A stretch of DNA of 64,000 bases, from the NCBI RefSeq assembly GCF_006539825.1, contig NZ_BJNT01000017.1:1-64000 (forward strand), in the 5' to 3' direction. The notes below the pieces were generated by a model. That model saw only the letters and a program-made list of their open reading frames with translations. It searched no databases and had not been told where the DNA came from. Positions 22,478-31,643 of the stretch are shown here, piece by piece. This stretch comes from Corynebacterium variabile. GTDB taxonomy: Bacteria > Actinomycetota > Actinomycetes > Mycobacteriales > Mycobacteriaceae. The position numbers and the translations under genes are program-made. Each line of letters begins with the position of its first letter. Within the stretch, counting starts at the first letter, position 1.

Positions 22478-24775
22478 ATGAGTGACTCGAGCACCACACC
22501 CACCGACCTCACCACCCTCACCCTCGACGAACGGGCCGTTCTCGGCTCCGGCGCCGACTTCTGGACCACCAAGGAGGCGCCCGGCGTCCCGTCGGTCACC
22601 ATGACCGACGGGCCCCACGGACTGCGGAAGCAGGAGGGTGCCGGCGACCACCTCGGCATCTCCGGCTCCGTGCCCGCCACCTGCTTCCCGCCGGCGGCGT
22701 GTCTCGGCCAGAGCTGGGACCCGGACCTCGTCACCCGCGTCGGTGCCGCCATCGCCGACGAGGCGCAGGCGGCGGACGTGCAGGTCGTCCTCGGCCCCGG
22801 CATCAACCTCAAGCGGTCCCCACTCGGAGGCCGGAACTTCGAGTACTACTCCGAGGACCCGCACCTCTCCGGCGTCCTCGGGTCCGCCTGGGTCAACGGA
22901 CTGCAGAGCCGGGGCGTCGGTGCGTCGCTCAAGCACTTCGCGCTGAACAACCAGGAGGCCGACCGGATGCGGTCGAGCTCCGACGTCGACGAGCGTCCGC
23001 TCCACGAGCTCTACCTGTGCGGCTTCCGCCGCGTCGTGGAGGACGCCGCCCCCGTCACCGTCATGTGCTCCTACAACGCGGTCAACGGGGTGCCGGTCCG
23101 GCACAGCCGGGAACTGCTCACCGACCTCCTGCGCACGGAGTGGGGCTTCACCGGCGCCGTCGTCTCCGACTGGGGAGCCGTCGGCGGTCGCGTCGACGCG
23201 GTGAAGGCAGGTCTTGACCTGCAGATGCCCTATGACGGCGGAGCCGGCGACGCCGAGGTCGTCGCCGCCGTGTACAACGGCGACCTCGGTGAGGACGCCG
23301 TCACCACCGCCGCACAGCGCGTCGCCGACCTGGCGAACCGGCTGCACAGTTCCCGTGAGACCGCCGCGTCCTTCGATGATGCCGCCGTCGACGCCCACCA
23401 TGACCTGGCCCGTGAGGCCGCGGCGTCCTCGGTCGTGCTGCTGAGCAACGAGGAGGTCGACGGCCGCCACCTGCTGCCGATCGCCGAATCCGGGGTCACC
23501 GGCTCCGTCGCCGTCATCGGTGCCTTCGCCGACGTGCCCCGCTACCAGGGCGGCGGCAGTTCCCACGTCAACCCCACCCGTCTGACCTCCCCGCTGGAGG
23601 CCATCCGCGAGACCTGGGCGGCACCTGTCACCTACGCCGCCGGATTCACCACCGACGGCTCCGGGGTGAATCCGGCCCTTCTCGCCGAGGCCGTGGAGGA
23701 CGCCGCCAACGCCGATGTCGCCCTCGTCTTCCTGGGTCTGGCCGCCGAGCAGGAGTCCGAGGGTTTCGACCGCACTGACCTGGCGCTGCCCGCCGAGCAG
23801 ATCAATCTGCTGCGCGCGGTCCGGGCCGTTCGGGAACGGGTCGTGGTGGTGCTCTCCCATGGTGGCGTCCTCGATCTGCGTCAGGTCCGCAAGTACGCTG
23901 GCGCCGTCGTCGACGCGAACCTCACCGGTCAGGCTGGCGGCGCGGCGGTCGCCGAGGTGCTCTCCGGGCGCGTCAACCCCTCGGGCAAGCTCGCTGAGAC
24001 CATTCCGCTGCGTCTGCAGGACACCCCCGCCTACCTGGACTTCCCCGGTGAGCACGGGCATGTCCGCTACGCCGAGGGCCTGCATGTCGGCTACCGCTGG
24101 TATGACGCCCGTGAGCTCTCCGTCGCCTTCCCCTTCGGCCACGGGTTGAGCTACACCACCTTCGCCTACGACGGGATCTTCGCCCAGCCCGACGATGACG
24201 GCGAGGGCATCACCGTCATCGTCGGGGTGACGAACACCGGGTCCCGGCGTGGTCGCGAAGTCGTCCAGGCCTATGTGGCCGTGCCGGAGTCCGCGGTGCA
24301 GCGCGTCCCGCAGGCTCTCGGTGGATTCGGGTCGGTGACCCTGGAGCCCGGCGAGCGTGCCGAGCTGGAGATCCACATCGACCGCCGTGACCTGGAGTAC
24401 CGCGACACCCGCACCGGAGCGTCGGTGCTGGAACCGGGCCGGTATGTTGTCGCCGTCGGCGCGAGCAGCCGTGACCTGCGCGGATCCACCGAGGTCGAGC
24501 TGGAGGGCGAGGTGGTGCACGTCCCGCTGACGCTGACCTCCACGCTCGCCGAGGCGATGGCGAGCCCGGTGGTCGCGCAGGCGATCGGGGACGCCATGGG
24601 TGCCGTCACCGGTGGCGGTGAGAGTGGCGGTGCGGATGCAGGTGACGCGCTCGGCGTCGACCTCGCCGCGATGATGGGCAGTGTCCCGCTCGAGCGGCTG
24701 GTCAGCTTCTCCTCAGGCGCGTTCACCACCGACCAGCTGCAGCAATTGCTGGACGCCGCGAACGAGGCGCACTGA
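22478..24775 (+). CDS. Glycoside hydrolase family 3 beta-glucosidase
   Basis: A 765-aa GH3 enzyme without a signal peptide, so probably cytoplasmic. The N-terminal TIM-barrel carries VTMTDGPHGLR, the KHF motif ASLKHFALNNQE (149-160) and the catalytic nucleophile D231 in GAVVSDWGAVGG. The C-terminal alpha/beta sandwich has VSRVVLLSNE-like and VIGAFADVPRYQGGGSSHVN segments, followed by a fibronectin-type III-like domain (about 560-690; GVTNTGSRRGREVVQAYVAV). The last 75 residues are a Gly/Ala-rich extension ending in a helix. It likely cleaves beta-glucosides; the exact sugar is unknown. The gene appears monocistronic with a leaderless start. Confidence 0.9.
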   Translation: MSDSSTTPTDLTTLTLDERAVLGSGADFWTTKEAPGVPSVTMTDGPHGLRKQEGAGDHLGISGSVPATCFPPAACLGQSWDPDLVTRVGAAIADEAQAADVQVVLGPGINLKRSPLGGRNFEYYSEDPHLSGVLGSAWVNGLQSRGVGASLKHFALNNQEADRMRSSSDVDERPLHELYLCGFRRVVEDAAPVTVMCSYNAVNGVPVRHSRELLTDLLRTEWGFTGAVVSDWGAVGGRVDAVKAGLDLQMPYDGGAGDAEVVAAVYNGDLGEDAVTTAAQRVADLANRLHSSRETAASFDDAAVDAHHDLAREAAASSVVLLSNEEVDGRHLLPIAESGVTGSVAVIGAFADVPRYQGGGSSHVNPTRLTSPLEAIRETWAAPVTYAAGFTTDGSGVNPALLAEAVEDAANADVALVFLGLAAEQESEGFDRTDLALPAEQINLLRAVRAVRERVVVVLSHGGVLDLRQVRKYAGAVVDANLTGQAGGAAVAEVLSGRVNPSGKLAETIPLRLQDTPAYLDFPGEHGHVRYAEGLHVGYRWYDARELSVAFPFGHGLSYTTFAYDGIFAQPDDDGEGITVIVGVTNTGSRRGREVVQAYVAVPESAVQRVPQALGGFGSVTLEPGERAELEIHIDRRDLEYRDTRTGASVLEPGRYVVAVGASSRDLRGSTEVELEGEVVHVPLTLTSTLAEAMASPVVAQAIGDAMGAVTGGGESGGADAGDALGVDLAAMMGSVPLERLVSFSSGAFTTDQLQQLLDAANEAH

Positions 24776-24790
24776 CCGCGATGCGCGGTC
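24774..24790 (+). terminator. Short perfect hairpin after the GH3 gene
   Basis: GACCGCG-ATG-CGCGGTC overlaps the GH3 stop codon region. The stem is 7 bp of mostly GC with no T-tract, so it is a weak terminator candidate. Confidence 0.4.
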
Positions 24791-24847
24791 GGTGACGCAC
24801 CCGTGACCTGAATCGGTGATCTGTCCACCATATGGCTTCGACAGGGA

Positions 24848-24853
24848 TACAGT
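24848..24853 (+). promoter_or_regulatory. -10-like TACAGT, leaderless position
   Basis: TACAGT ends 7 nt before the ATG at 24861. This supports that start over an upstream in-frame codon at 24816. Confidence 0.4.
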
Positions 24854-24860
24854 TCGTGAC

Positions 24861-26255
24861 ATGAATCCTCATTCCACGGTGTATTCCCTGCGGCGGAGGG
24901 CATGCGCCGCGCTTCTGGTCCCGGCTCTCGGCCTCGGAACGGCGGTGGTGGCGGCCCCTGTCGCCGGTGCCGACGAGGCGGTGACCACAGCGGGCGCTGC
25001 GGCGGCCACGGAAATCGCGACCGTCCCGGGGGACGCCGACTTCTTCGCCCTGCCGGACGCCACGGACACTGCAGCGGCCGACCTCGCGTCCCTGGCTCCG
25101 GGGACGCCACTCAAGCAGCGCAGCGTCCCCGCCAGGATCAACAACCTGGGCGACATGCCGGTGACCATGACCCAGATCCAGTACCGCACCACCACCGTCA
25201 CCGGTGAGCCCACAGTGGCGGTGACCAGTGTCCTTCAGCCGCCCGTCGGGGTGCAGCGCACCGGGGACACGGTCATGTACGCCAGCTTCTACGACTCGAT
25301 GAACCCCGAGGACGGGCCCTCCCGCGTCCTGGTCCGTGGAGCCCAGTCCGGGATGCTGGACTACGCCGAAGCGGCGTTCGTCACCCCGCTGCTGGCCGCG
25401 GGGCACACCGTCGTCATGCCGGACATTCAGGGCGAACGTGGCGTCTTCGCGGTCGGCAGGGAGTACGGGCAGATCATCCTCGACGGCCTGCGTGCCTCCC
25501 GCGACACCCCGGCCGCCGGGGTCGCCGCGGACTCGAAGACCGCGTTGACCGGCTACTCCGGAGGCTCCATCGGGACGGGCTGGGCGGGGATCATCGCCGA
25601 CGACTACGCCCCGGACATTGCGCGGAACATCGTCGGTGTCGCCGAGGGTGGGGTGATGGTGCGCCCGGAACACAACCTCGCCTACGCCGGCGAGGGAGCG
25701 AAGTGGTCCGGTGTCGTCGGCATGGCGCTGACCGGTATGGCGGCCGCCTACGGAGACGACCTCAGCCCGTACCTCACGGACCTGGGGAAGAAGGTCGTCG
25801 CCCAGATGGTCGGCGTCAAGATCGATGACGCGGAGAACACCTACGACCACCTGCGGTGGGAGGAGCTCTTCCGGCCGGAGTACCCCACTCCGGACGATGT
25901 GCCGCCGATCCGTGCGGTCCTCGACGACACGAACATGGGGCTCGCACCGGTGCCGTCGTACCCGTACTACATCGGGCAGTCCGGGGGCGGGGCCGACCAG
26001 CAGAAGACGCCGGTGCACCCCACGCTCGGTGACGGCGACGGCGTCATGCTGCTCGGTGACACCCGGGGTCTGGCGCAGTACTACTGCGACGCCGGGACCA
26101 CGGTGCAGTACGAGGAGTACCCGCCGATCGGCCACACCTACGCCGGGCCCTACTGGGCCACGCAGATGGTCCCCTGGGTCAATGCCCGGTTCGCAGGGCA
26201 GGCGGCTCCCTCAACCTGCAGTTCCGTTCCTGCGGGGAACTCGCTGACGGACTGA
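24861..26255 (+). CDS. Secreted lipase (secretory lipase / LIP family)
   Basis: A 464-aa exported alpha/beta hydrolase. The N-terminus is a signal peptide (RRR then CAALLVPALGLGTAVVAAPV, cleavage near ADEA, residues 36-40). The nucleophile elbow is GYSGG with S233. The HTVVMPDIQGERG segment and the C-terminal PPIGHTYAGPYW (catalytic His candidate) fit the secretory lipase family (LIP). An Asp in GDGDGVMLLGD is a possible acid. It probably hydrolyses triacylglycerols or esters outside the cell. It starts at ATG 24861 with a leaderless -10. A downstream catabolic block begins 40 nt later with its own promoter. Confidence 0.85.
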   Translation: MNPHSTVYSLRRRACAALLVPALGLGTAVVAAPVAGADEAVTTAGAAAATEIATVPGDADFFALPDATDTAAADLASLAPGTPLKQRSVPARINNLGDMPVTMTQIQYRTTTVTGEPTVAVTSVLQPPVGVQRTGDTVMYASFYDSMNPEDGPSRVLVRGAQSGMLDYAEAAFVTPLLAAGHTVVMPDIQGERGVFAVGREYGQIILDGLRASRDTPAAGVAADSKTALTGYSGGSIGTGWAGIIADDYAPDIARNIVGVAEGGVMVRPEHNLAYAGEGAKWSGVVGMALTGMAAAYGDDLSPYLTDLGKKVVAQMVGVKIDDAENTYDHLRWEELFRPEYPTPDDVPPIRAVLDDTNMGLAPVPSYPYYIGQSGGGADQQKTPVHPTLGDGDGVMLLGDTRGLAQYYCDAGTTVQYEEYPPIGHTYAGPYWATQMVPWVNARFAGQAAPSTCSSVPAGNSLTD

Positions 26256-26292
26256 CTGACCGGCGTGTTCACGGGGGATCCGTGTCCGACCC

Positions 26293-26334
26293 TTGACTGA
26301 AGTGAGATTCAGGTCACATAATACTGGATAGTAT
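26293..26334 (+). promoter_or_regulatory. Promoter with overlapping TetR-type operator (copy 1)
   Basis: TTGACT (26293-26298) and CATAAT (26317-26322) are spaced 18 nt. ATACTG-GA-TAGTAT (26321-26334) overlaps the -10 end. The same CACATAATACTG core and palindrome recur before the SDR gene at 28064. A repressor bound here would block RNA polymerase. Confidence 0.7.
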
Positions 26335-26406
26335 TGCTGATCAAACAGCGGTACATGCCAGTCACACGGACACGCACGCGCCCCCCGGGCGCAAGGAAGG
26401 ACACCC

Positions 26407-26496
26407 ATGAAGGACTTCGCAGGACAGCGCCGATCCCCCCTGACGCAGGCGGTCAGCCTCGCCCGGGTCGCCGTCGCCTCCGGTGGGGGTGCATGA
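26407..26496 (+). CDS. 29-aa leader ORF overlapping the MFS gene
   Basis: An ATG preceded by AAGGAAGG opens MKDFAGQRRSPLTQAVSLAR and ends GGGA at a TGA that overlaps the MFS start (ATGA). The first seven codons almost repeat the start of the SDR gene at 28064 (MKDMAGQ), and the ending resembles that SDR's GCATGACC junction to the next gene. It therefore looks like an SDR gene reduced by internal deletion to a short ORF that now couples translation of the transporter. It is possibly non-functional as a protein. Confidence 0.5.
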   Translation: MKDFAGQRRSPLTQAVSLARVAVASGGGA

Positions 26497-27878
26497 CCAT
26501 GGCCATCATCTCCGCACGCCCGGCGTCCTCCGACCATCCCGATGCCCCGGGCATCCCGCCGACGCCCGCCGACCACGTCCACCGCCGCGCCACCCGCAAG
26601 GCGATGCTCCGGCTGATCCCGGTGCTCGCCATCATCTACTTCATGTCCTACGTGGACCGCACGAACATCGCGATGGCGAAGACCCAGCTCCAGGCGGATG
26701 TGGGTATCAGTGTCGCCGCCTTCGGCCTCGGCGCCGGCCTGTTCTTCATCGCCTACGCCTGCCTGCAGGTGCCCGCGAACCTCATCATGTACCGGCTCGG
26801 CGCCCGGCGCTGGATCACCGTCATCGCCCTGCTCTGGGGCTCGGTCACCGTCGGCATGATGTTCGTCAGCAACGAAGTCATGTTCTACGGGCTGCGTATC
26901 GCCCTCGGCGCCTTCGAGGCCGGGCTCTACCCGGCGATCCTGTTCATGGTCACCCGCTGGTTCGCCCAGAAGGACCGCGCGACGGCCATCGGCTACGTGC
27001 AGGCGGCGTCCTGCCTCGGTGTCATCCTCGGTGCTCCGCTCGGCGGATTCCTCATGGGCTTCCACGGCGTGGCCGGTCTCCACGGCTGGCAGTGGATGTT
27101 CCTCATCGAGGGTGTCGCCACCGTCCTCATCGGTCTCACCCTCATCCGGCTCCTGCCGGACCGCCCGCGCGAGGCCCGCTGGCTCGGGCCGCAGGAGGCT
27201 GCGGCCCTCGAGGACGCCAGCGGTGCCGGGGACGCCGGGAATGAGACCTCGTCGTTGAAGGGCAACCTCTGGGCAGCCTTCGGCCGTCCGTTCATCCTCA
27301 TCATCGGTGCGATCTACTTCCTCAACCAGATCGTCATCAACGGGCTGTCCTTCAATGTCCCGGCGATCATCGAGGGGATGGACGTCAGCTCCACCTTCGT
27401 CATCGGCATCCTCAGCGGTGTCACCGCGGTCGGTAGCCTCGTCGGCGTCCTGGTCACTCCGCGAATCGCCCGCCGGATGGGCAATGAGACGGTGCTGCTC
27501 GGCGCCCTGACCCTGGGCTGCACCGTCTTCGCCGTCCTCGCCTTCGCCGCCCCGTCCTTCGCACTGCAACTGGTCTGCATGGCGGTCATCGGCGGCCTGG
27601 CGACCGGCTGCATGCCGATCTTCTGGTCGATCGCCATGCCCCGGATGACCGGCGTCATCGCCGCGGCCGGCCTGGCCTTCATCAACACCATCGGACAGCT
27701 CGGCGGCTTCTTCGGTCCCTATGCCTTCGGTGTGGTCGAGTCGAAGACCGGCGACCCGATGTCCGGGCTGTGGGTCATCGCCGCGGTCGCTGTCATCGGT
27801 GGTCTCCTCGCGGTTCCGCTGAGCCGCGCGCTGCGCAGGGAGGACCGGAGCGCGGAGGTGGCGTCGCAGGACGCCTGA
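26493..27878 (+). CDS. MFS anion:cation symporter-type carboxylate importer
   Basis: A 461-aa MFS permease of the ACS (phthalate/glucarate/hydroxyphenylacetate) type. TM1 is LIPVLAIIYFMSYVDRTNIA, the defining ACS motif, followed by KTQLQADVGISVAAFGLGAG. GLYPAILFMVTRWF carries the conserved TMS4-5 loop. It should import an organic acid with protons. The gene starts within the stop of the 29-aa leader ORF and is driven by the operator-bearing promoter at 26293. Two SDRs and a thiolase follow under a matching promoter, so the imported acid is probably degraded by them. ATG 26499 is an alternative start. Confidence 0.85.
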   Translation: MTMAIISARPASSDHPDAPGIPPTPADHVHRRATRKAMLRLIPVLAIIYFMSYVDRTNIAMAKTQLQADVGISVAAFGLGAGLFFIAYACLQVPANLIMYRLGARRWITVIALLWGSVTVGMMFVSNEVMFYGLRIALGAFEAGLYPAILFMVTRWFAQKDRATAIGYVQAASCLGVILGAPLGGFLMGFHGVAGLHGWQWMFLIEGVATVLIGLTLIRLLPDRPREARWLGPQEAAALEDASGAGDAGNETSSLKGNLWAAFGRPFILIIGAIYFLNQIVINGLSFNVPAIIEGMDVSSTFVIGILSGVTAVGSLVGVLVTPRIARRMGNETVLLGALTLGCTVFAVLAFAAPSFALQLVCMAVIGGLATGCMPIFWSIAMPRMTGVIAAAGLAFINTIGQLGGFFGPYAFGVVESKTGDPMSGLWVIAAVAVIGGLLAVPLSRALRREDRSAEVASQDA

Positions 27879-27995
27879 CGCACACAGGGGGACGCAGGGG
27901 GGATGCAGACCGGGCGCGGTCGGCGTCCTCCCTTTGTTGTGCATTAAGAGAGATGCAGGTCACAGTAGATGGGTAACTGTTATTCTCGGAACGTC

Positions 27996-28036
27996 TTGAC
28001 AGGAAGAGATGCACATCACATAATACTGAGCAGTAT
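27996..28036 (+). promoter_or_regulatory. Promoter with overlapping TetR-type operator (copy 2)
   Basis: TTGACA (27996-28001) and CATAAT (28019-28024) have ideal 17-nt spacing. The perfect palindrome ATACTG-AG-CAGTAT (28023-28036) overlaps the -10. It matches copy 1 at 26321-26334 with one arm mismatch there. The TetR gene at 30979 in the same block is the likely binder. Confidence 0.75.
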
Positions 28037-28063
28037 GGCAGGTCATAATACGAAAGGACACTC

Positions 28064-28936
28064 ATGAAGGACATGGCAGGACAGATCGCGGTCATCACCG
28101 GAGCCGGTGGCGGACTCGGCCGGGCACACGCCCTGGCACTGGCGAAGCGTGGCGTGAAGATCGTCGTCAACGACCTCGGTAACGCCCAGGGCGTCGTCGA
28201 CGAGATCACCGCCGCCGGTGGCGAGGCCGTCGCGGACAGTACCGACATCTCCGACCGCGCCGCCGCCGCGGCGATGGTCGAAGCCGCCGTGGAGCGCTGG
28301 GGGTGCATCGACATCCTCGTCAACAACGCCGGTATCCTCCGCGACAAGTCCTTCGCCAAGATGGACCTCGACGACTTCGACAAGGTCATCGCCGTCCACC
28401 TCACCGGCTCGGTCAACTGCACCAAGGCCGCGTGGCCGTACATGGTGGAGCAGGGCTACGGCCGCATCCTCATGACCACCTCCGCGTCCGGCATCTACGG
28501 CAACTTCGGCCAGTCCAACTACGGCGCCGCCAAGTCCGGCCTCGTCGGACTGATGAACGTCCTGGCCATCGAGGGCGCGAAGAAGGGCATCAAGGTCAAC
28601 TCCCTGGCACCCACCGCCTTCACCCAGATGACCGACGGCCTCATCACCGAGGAGGCCGCCGCCGTCCTCGGCCCGGAGACCGTCGCCCCCGCCGCCGAGT
28701 TCCTCGTCTCCCCGGACGCCCCGACCGGCGTCATCCTCGGCGCCGGCGGCGGAGTCTTCGCCGTCTCCGAGATGCGCGAGGCCGCCCCGGTCTCCCTCGG
28801 TCAGGACGCCACCGCCGAGGGCATCGAGGGCCGCTGGGCGGAGATCTCCGACCTCAGCGACTCCCACCATCTCGCCGCCGCCTTCGAGCAGACCCGTCTC
28901 TACGTCGAGACGGCCGCCGCAGGGGAGGATGCATGA
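28064..28936 (+). CDS. SDR dehydrogenase, (3R)-hydroxyacyl-CoA dehydrogenase-like
   Basis: A 290-aa short-chain dehydrogenase. TGAGGGLGRAHALALAKRG (13-31) and VVNDLG (34-39) are typical of the MFE-2/HSD17B4-like (3R)-hydroxyacyl-CoA dehydrogenases. The NNAG is at 87-90 and the catalytic residues are S140, Y153 and K157 (TTSASGIYGNFGQSNYGAAK). The C-terminal 60 residues extend beyond a basic SDR, as in this group. It likely oxidises a hydroxyacyl-CoA with NAD during beta-oxidation-like breakdown. AAAGGA precedes the ATG. Its stop overlaps the next SDR start (ATGA). The repressible promoter at 27996 drives it. Confidence 0.85.
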   Translation: MKDMAGQIAVITGAGGGLGRAHALALAKRGVKIVVNDLGNAQGVVDEITAAGGEAVADSTDISDRAAAAAMVEAAVERWGCIDILVNNAGILRDKSFAKMDLDDFDKVIAVHLTGSVNCTKAAWPYMVEQGYGRILMTTSASGIYGNFGQSNYGAAKSGLVGLMNVLAIEGAKKGIKVNSLAPTAFTQMTDGLITEEAAAVLGPETVAPAAEFLVSPDAPTGVILGAGGGVFAVSEMREAAPVSLGQDATAEGIEGRWAEISDLSDSHHLAAAFEQTRLYVETAAAGEDA

Positions 28937-29748
28937 CCGACACGCCCGCCCTCTTCGACGTCTCCAGGCACACCGTCCTCGTCACCGGCGGAGCCCGGGG
29001 CATCGGACGCTGGCTCGCTGAAGGCCTGCTCGCCGCCGGTGCGACCGTCCTCGTCTCGACCCGGCGTCCCGACGCCGCCGCCGAAATGGAGACGGAGCTC
29101 GCCGAGGCCGTCGCCACCGGACGATTCCACGCCATCGCCACGGACATCTCCACCGAGGAGGGCTGCCAGGCTCTCGTCGAGGGTGTCCGCGGGTACACCG
29201 ACCGGCTTGACGGCCTGGTGAACAACGCGGGCGCGACCTGGGGCGCACCCTTCGACGAGTTCCCCCCGGATGCCTGGGACAAGGTGCTCGGCGCGAACCT
29301 GAAGGCACCGTTCCGCCTCTCCCAGCTGCTGCGTCCGCTGCTCGACGCCCGTGCGGACGCCGGCCTCGACCCGGCCCGCATCATCAACATCGGCTCCATC
29401 GACGGCCTGGCCGTGCCGAACTACGAGAACTACTCCTACGCGGCGTCCAAGGCGGCGGTCCACCACCTCACGAAGGTCATGGCGAACACGCTGGCGCCGA
29501 AGATCCTGGTCAACGCCGTCGCCCCAGGCCCATTCCCCACCCGCATGATGAAGTGGGTGCTCGACGAGCGTGGCGAGGAAGTCAACAAGGCCAACCCCCT
29601 GGGCCGGATCGGACGCCCCGAGGACGTCACCGCCCTGGTGACCTTCCTCCTCGCGCCGGGCAGCTCCTACATCACCGGCACCACCATCCCCCTCGACGGC
29701 GGACTGACCTCCACCATGTCCGTCGCCATGTACGACGACAACGAATAG
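28933..29748 (+). CDS. Second SDR-family oxidoreductase
   Basis: A 271-aa short-chain dehydrogenase/reductase. The cofactor motif is [14 protein letters not shown] (18-31) with STRR after beta-2, suggesting NADP preference. NNAG is at 97-100; S155, Y169 and K173 form the active site ([18 protein letters not shown]). The C-terminus ends with [12 protein letters not shown], usual for FabG-like SDRs. It is translationally coupled to the preceding SDR by a 4-bp overlap and followed 14 nt later by the thiolase. It therefore probably acts on an intermediate of the same acyl-CoA route; the substrate is unknown. Confidence 0.85.
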   Translation: MTDTPALFDVSRHTVLVTGGARGIGRWLAEGLLAAGATVLVSTRRPDAAAEMETELAEAVATGRFHAIATDISTEEGCQALVEGVRGYTDRLDGLVNNAGATWGAPFDEFPPDAWDKVLGANLKAPFRLSQLLRPLLDARADAGLDPARIINIGSIDGLAVPNYENYSYAASKAAVHHLTKVMANTLAPKILVNAVAPGPFPTRMMKWVLDERGEEVNKANPLGRIGRPEDVTALVTFLLAPGSSYITGTTIPLDGGLTSTMSVAMYDDNE

Positions 29749-29762
29749 GACAGAACACACCC

Positions 29763-30959
29763 ATGCGCGAAGCAGTCATCGTCTCGACCGCCCGTACCCC
29801 CATCGGCCGCGCCTACCGGGGTGCCTTCAACAACACCCAGGGCCAGGAACTCGCCGGTCACGCCATCGCCGCCGCCGTCGAGCGGGCCGGACTCGACGGC
29901 TCCGAAGTCGAGGAGGTCATCTTCGGCTGTGCGATGCAGGAGGGTTCCACCGGCCTCAACGTCGCCCGCCAGGGAGCCCTGCGCGCCGGTCTGCCGGTGA
30001 GCGTCCCCGGCATGAGTGTCGACCGGCAGTGTGCCTCCGGCCTCATGGCGATCGCCACCGCCGCCAAGGAGATCATCGTCGACGGCCTGCAGATCGCCGT
30101 CGGCGGCGGCGTGGAGTCCATCTCCCTGGTGCAGAACGAGCACCACAACACGTACCGGGCCACCGACCCGTGGCTGCGGGAGAAGGAGAACGGCCACGAC
30201 ATCTACATGCCGATGCTCAACACCGCCGAGATCGTCGCCGAGCGCTACAACATCACCCGCGAGCAGCAGGACGCCTACGCCCTGGAGTCCCAGCGCCGCA
30301 CCGCCGCCGCCCAGGAGGCCGGCTACTTCGACGAGGAGATCGCCCCCTTCACCGCCACCAAGCTCGTCGCCGGTGAGGACGGCCAGCCGGTCGAGCAGGA
30401 GGTCACCCTGAGGCTCGACGAGGGCAACCGCCCGGGCACCACCGCGGAGGGACTGGCCAAGCTCAAGGCCGTGCTGCCGGACTCCGACGGCCACGCCGCG
30501 ACGATCTCGGCCGGTAACGCCTCCCAGCTCTCCGACGGTGCCGCGGCCGTGGTCCTCATGGAGCGTGCTGAGGCGGAGAAGCGGGGCCTGGCGCCGCTGG
30601 GCACCTACCGCGGCATCGCGGTCGCCGGCTGCGAGCCCGACGAGATGGGCATCGGCCCGGTCTTCGCCATCCCGAAGCTGCTGGAACAGCACGGTCTCAC
30701 CGTCGACGACATCGACCTGTGGGAGCTCAACGAGGCCTTCGCCTCCCAGGCGCTGTACTGCCGCGACACCCTCGGCATCGACCCCGAGAAGTTCAACGTC
30801 AACGGTGGTGCGATCTCCATCGGCCACCCCTACGGCATGAGTGGCGCCCGCATGGTCGGCCACGCCCTGCTCGAGGGACGCCGCCGTGGGGCCCGCTACG
30901 TCGTCATCACCATGTGCATCGGTGGCGGTATGGGCGCCGCCGGCCTGTTCGAGCTGTAG
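29763..30959 (+). CDS. Thiolase (acetyl-CoA acyltransferase)
   Basis: A 398-aa thiolase. The acyl-accepting Cys is C90 in [13 protein letters not shown], His is H355 in [10 protein letters not shown], and the second Cys is C385 in [10 protein letters not shown]. The N-terminal [20 protein letters not shown] is typical of degradative thiolases. It would cleave a 3-ketoacyl-CoA to acetyl-CoA and a shortened acyl-CoA, the last step after the SDR dehydrogenases encoded just upstream. No acyl-CoA dehydrogenase or CoA ligase lies in the block, so those steps must be encoded elsewhere or the substrate enters late. Confidence 0.93.
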   Translation: MREAVIVSTARTPIGRAYRGAFNNTQGQELAGHAIAAAVERAGLDGSEVEEVIFGCAMQEGSTGLNVARQGALRAGLPVSVPGMSVDRQCASGLMAIATAAKEIIVDGLQIAVGGGVESISLVQNEHHNTYRATDPWLREKENGHDIYMPMLNTAEIVAERYNITREQQDAYALESQRRTAAAQEAGYFDEEIAPFTATKLVAGEDGQPVEQEVTLRLDEGNRPGTTAEGLAKLKAVLPDSDGHAATISAGNASQLSDGAAAVVLMERAEAEKRGLAPLGTYRGIAVAGCEPDEMGIGPVFAIPKLLEQHGLTVDDIDLWELNEAFASQALYCRDTLGIDPEKFNVNGGAISIGHPYGMSGARMVGHALLEGRRRGARYVVITMCIGGGMGAAGLFEL

Positions 30960-30978
30960 AGACTGGAGAGTTCACACC

Positions 30979-31611
30979 ATGGCTGACAGTGACGAGAGCG
31001 CACCCGGTTTCCGTGACGCGGCACGGGCGCAGATCCTCGACGCCGCAGCCGTGGTCTTCCAGGCCCAGGGCTTCGAGCGGACGACGATCGACGACATCGC
31101 CGAACGCATCGGGGCGACGAAGGGCCGGATCTACTACTACTTCCGCTCCAAGTTCGACATCTACCTCGCCGTCTACGAAGCGGGGATGAGCGGGGCCTTC
31201 CTGACCGTCGAGCCGCTCTCGCAGGAGCCCGGCACCGGCCGGGAACGGCTCACCGCCATGGCGGTGCGCCACCTGGTGAATCTCATGACCGACCCCGGCT
31301 ACCACGACGTCATCTCCCAGGGTGTCGTCGCCGGGCGGTCCACCGCGCTCAAGGAGCACCAGCGTCAGGCACTCATCGGGCTCAACGAGGTCCGCACCCG
31401 CTACGAGGACCTGTTCCGTGGCGTCGTCACCGACGGGATGGCGGACGGTTCCCTGCGCGCCGGGGACGCCCGGCTGGCCACCCGGTTCCTGCTGAGCAGC
31501 CTCAACAGCACCGCGATGTGGTTCCGTGTCCGCGAGAACCAGGACGCCGCGGAGATCCGTGACCTGGCGGAACAGATCGTGGACCAGGCCATCGGAGGAC
31601 TGGCGTCCTGA
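30979..31611 (+). CDS. TetR-family regulator of the MFS-SDR-thiolase block
   Basis: A 210-aa TetR protein with an N-terminal HTH (about 15-65; ILDAAAVVFQAQGFERTTID, then RIGATKGRIYYYFRSKFDIY). This end resembles regulators of lipid/CoA-ester catabolism such as the KstR/FadR-type TetRs. It is the last gene of the operon, 19 nt after the thiolase, with GGAGAG upstream. The two promoter-overlapping palindromes at 26321 and 28023 are obvious targets. The model is repression relieved by an acyl-CoA made from the imported acid. That ligand is inference. Confidence 0.85.
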   Translation: MADSDESAPGFRDAARAQILDAAAVVFQAQGFERTTIDDIAERIGATKGRIYYYFRSKFDIYLAVYEAGMSGAFLTVEPLSQEPGTGRERLTAMAVRHLVNLMTDPGYHDVISQGVVAGRSTALKEHQRQALIGLNEVRTRYEDLFRGVVTDGMADGSLRAGDARLATRFLLSSLNSTAMWFRVRENQDAAEIRDLAEQIVDQAIGGLAS

Positions 31612-31643
31612 CGGTCGGGACCGGTGCCCCGTGAGGATCCGGG

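Noticed and set aside
22349..24520. Long minus-strand ORF of 723 codons opposite the GH3 gene
   Set aside because: It is the antisense shadow of a clear GH3 enzyme in GC-rich DNA; its translation is His/Gly/Val-rich with no domain.
26211..27944. Long minus-strand ORF opposite the MFS gene
   Set aside because: It covers an unmistakable transporter on the other strand; its composition (Asp/Glu/Gly/Arg-rich) is typical antisense artefact.
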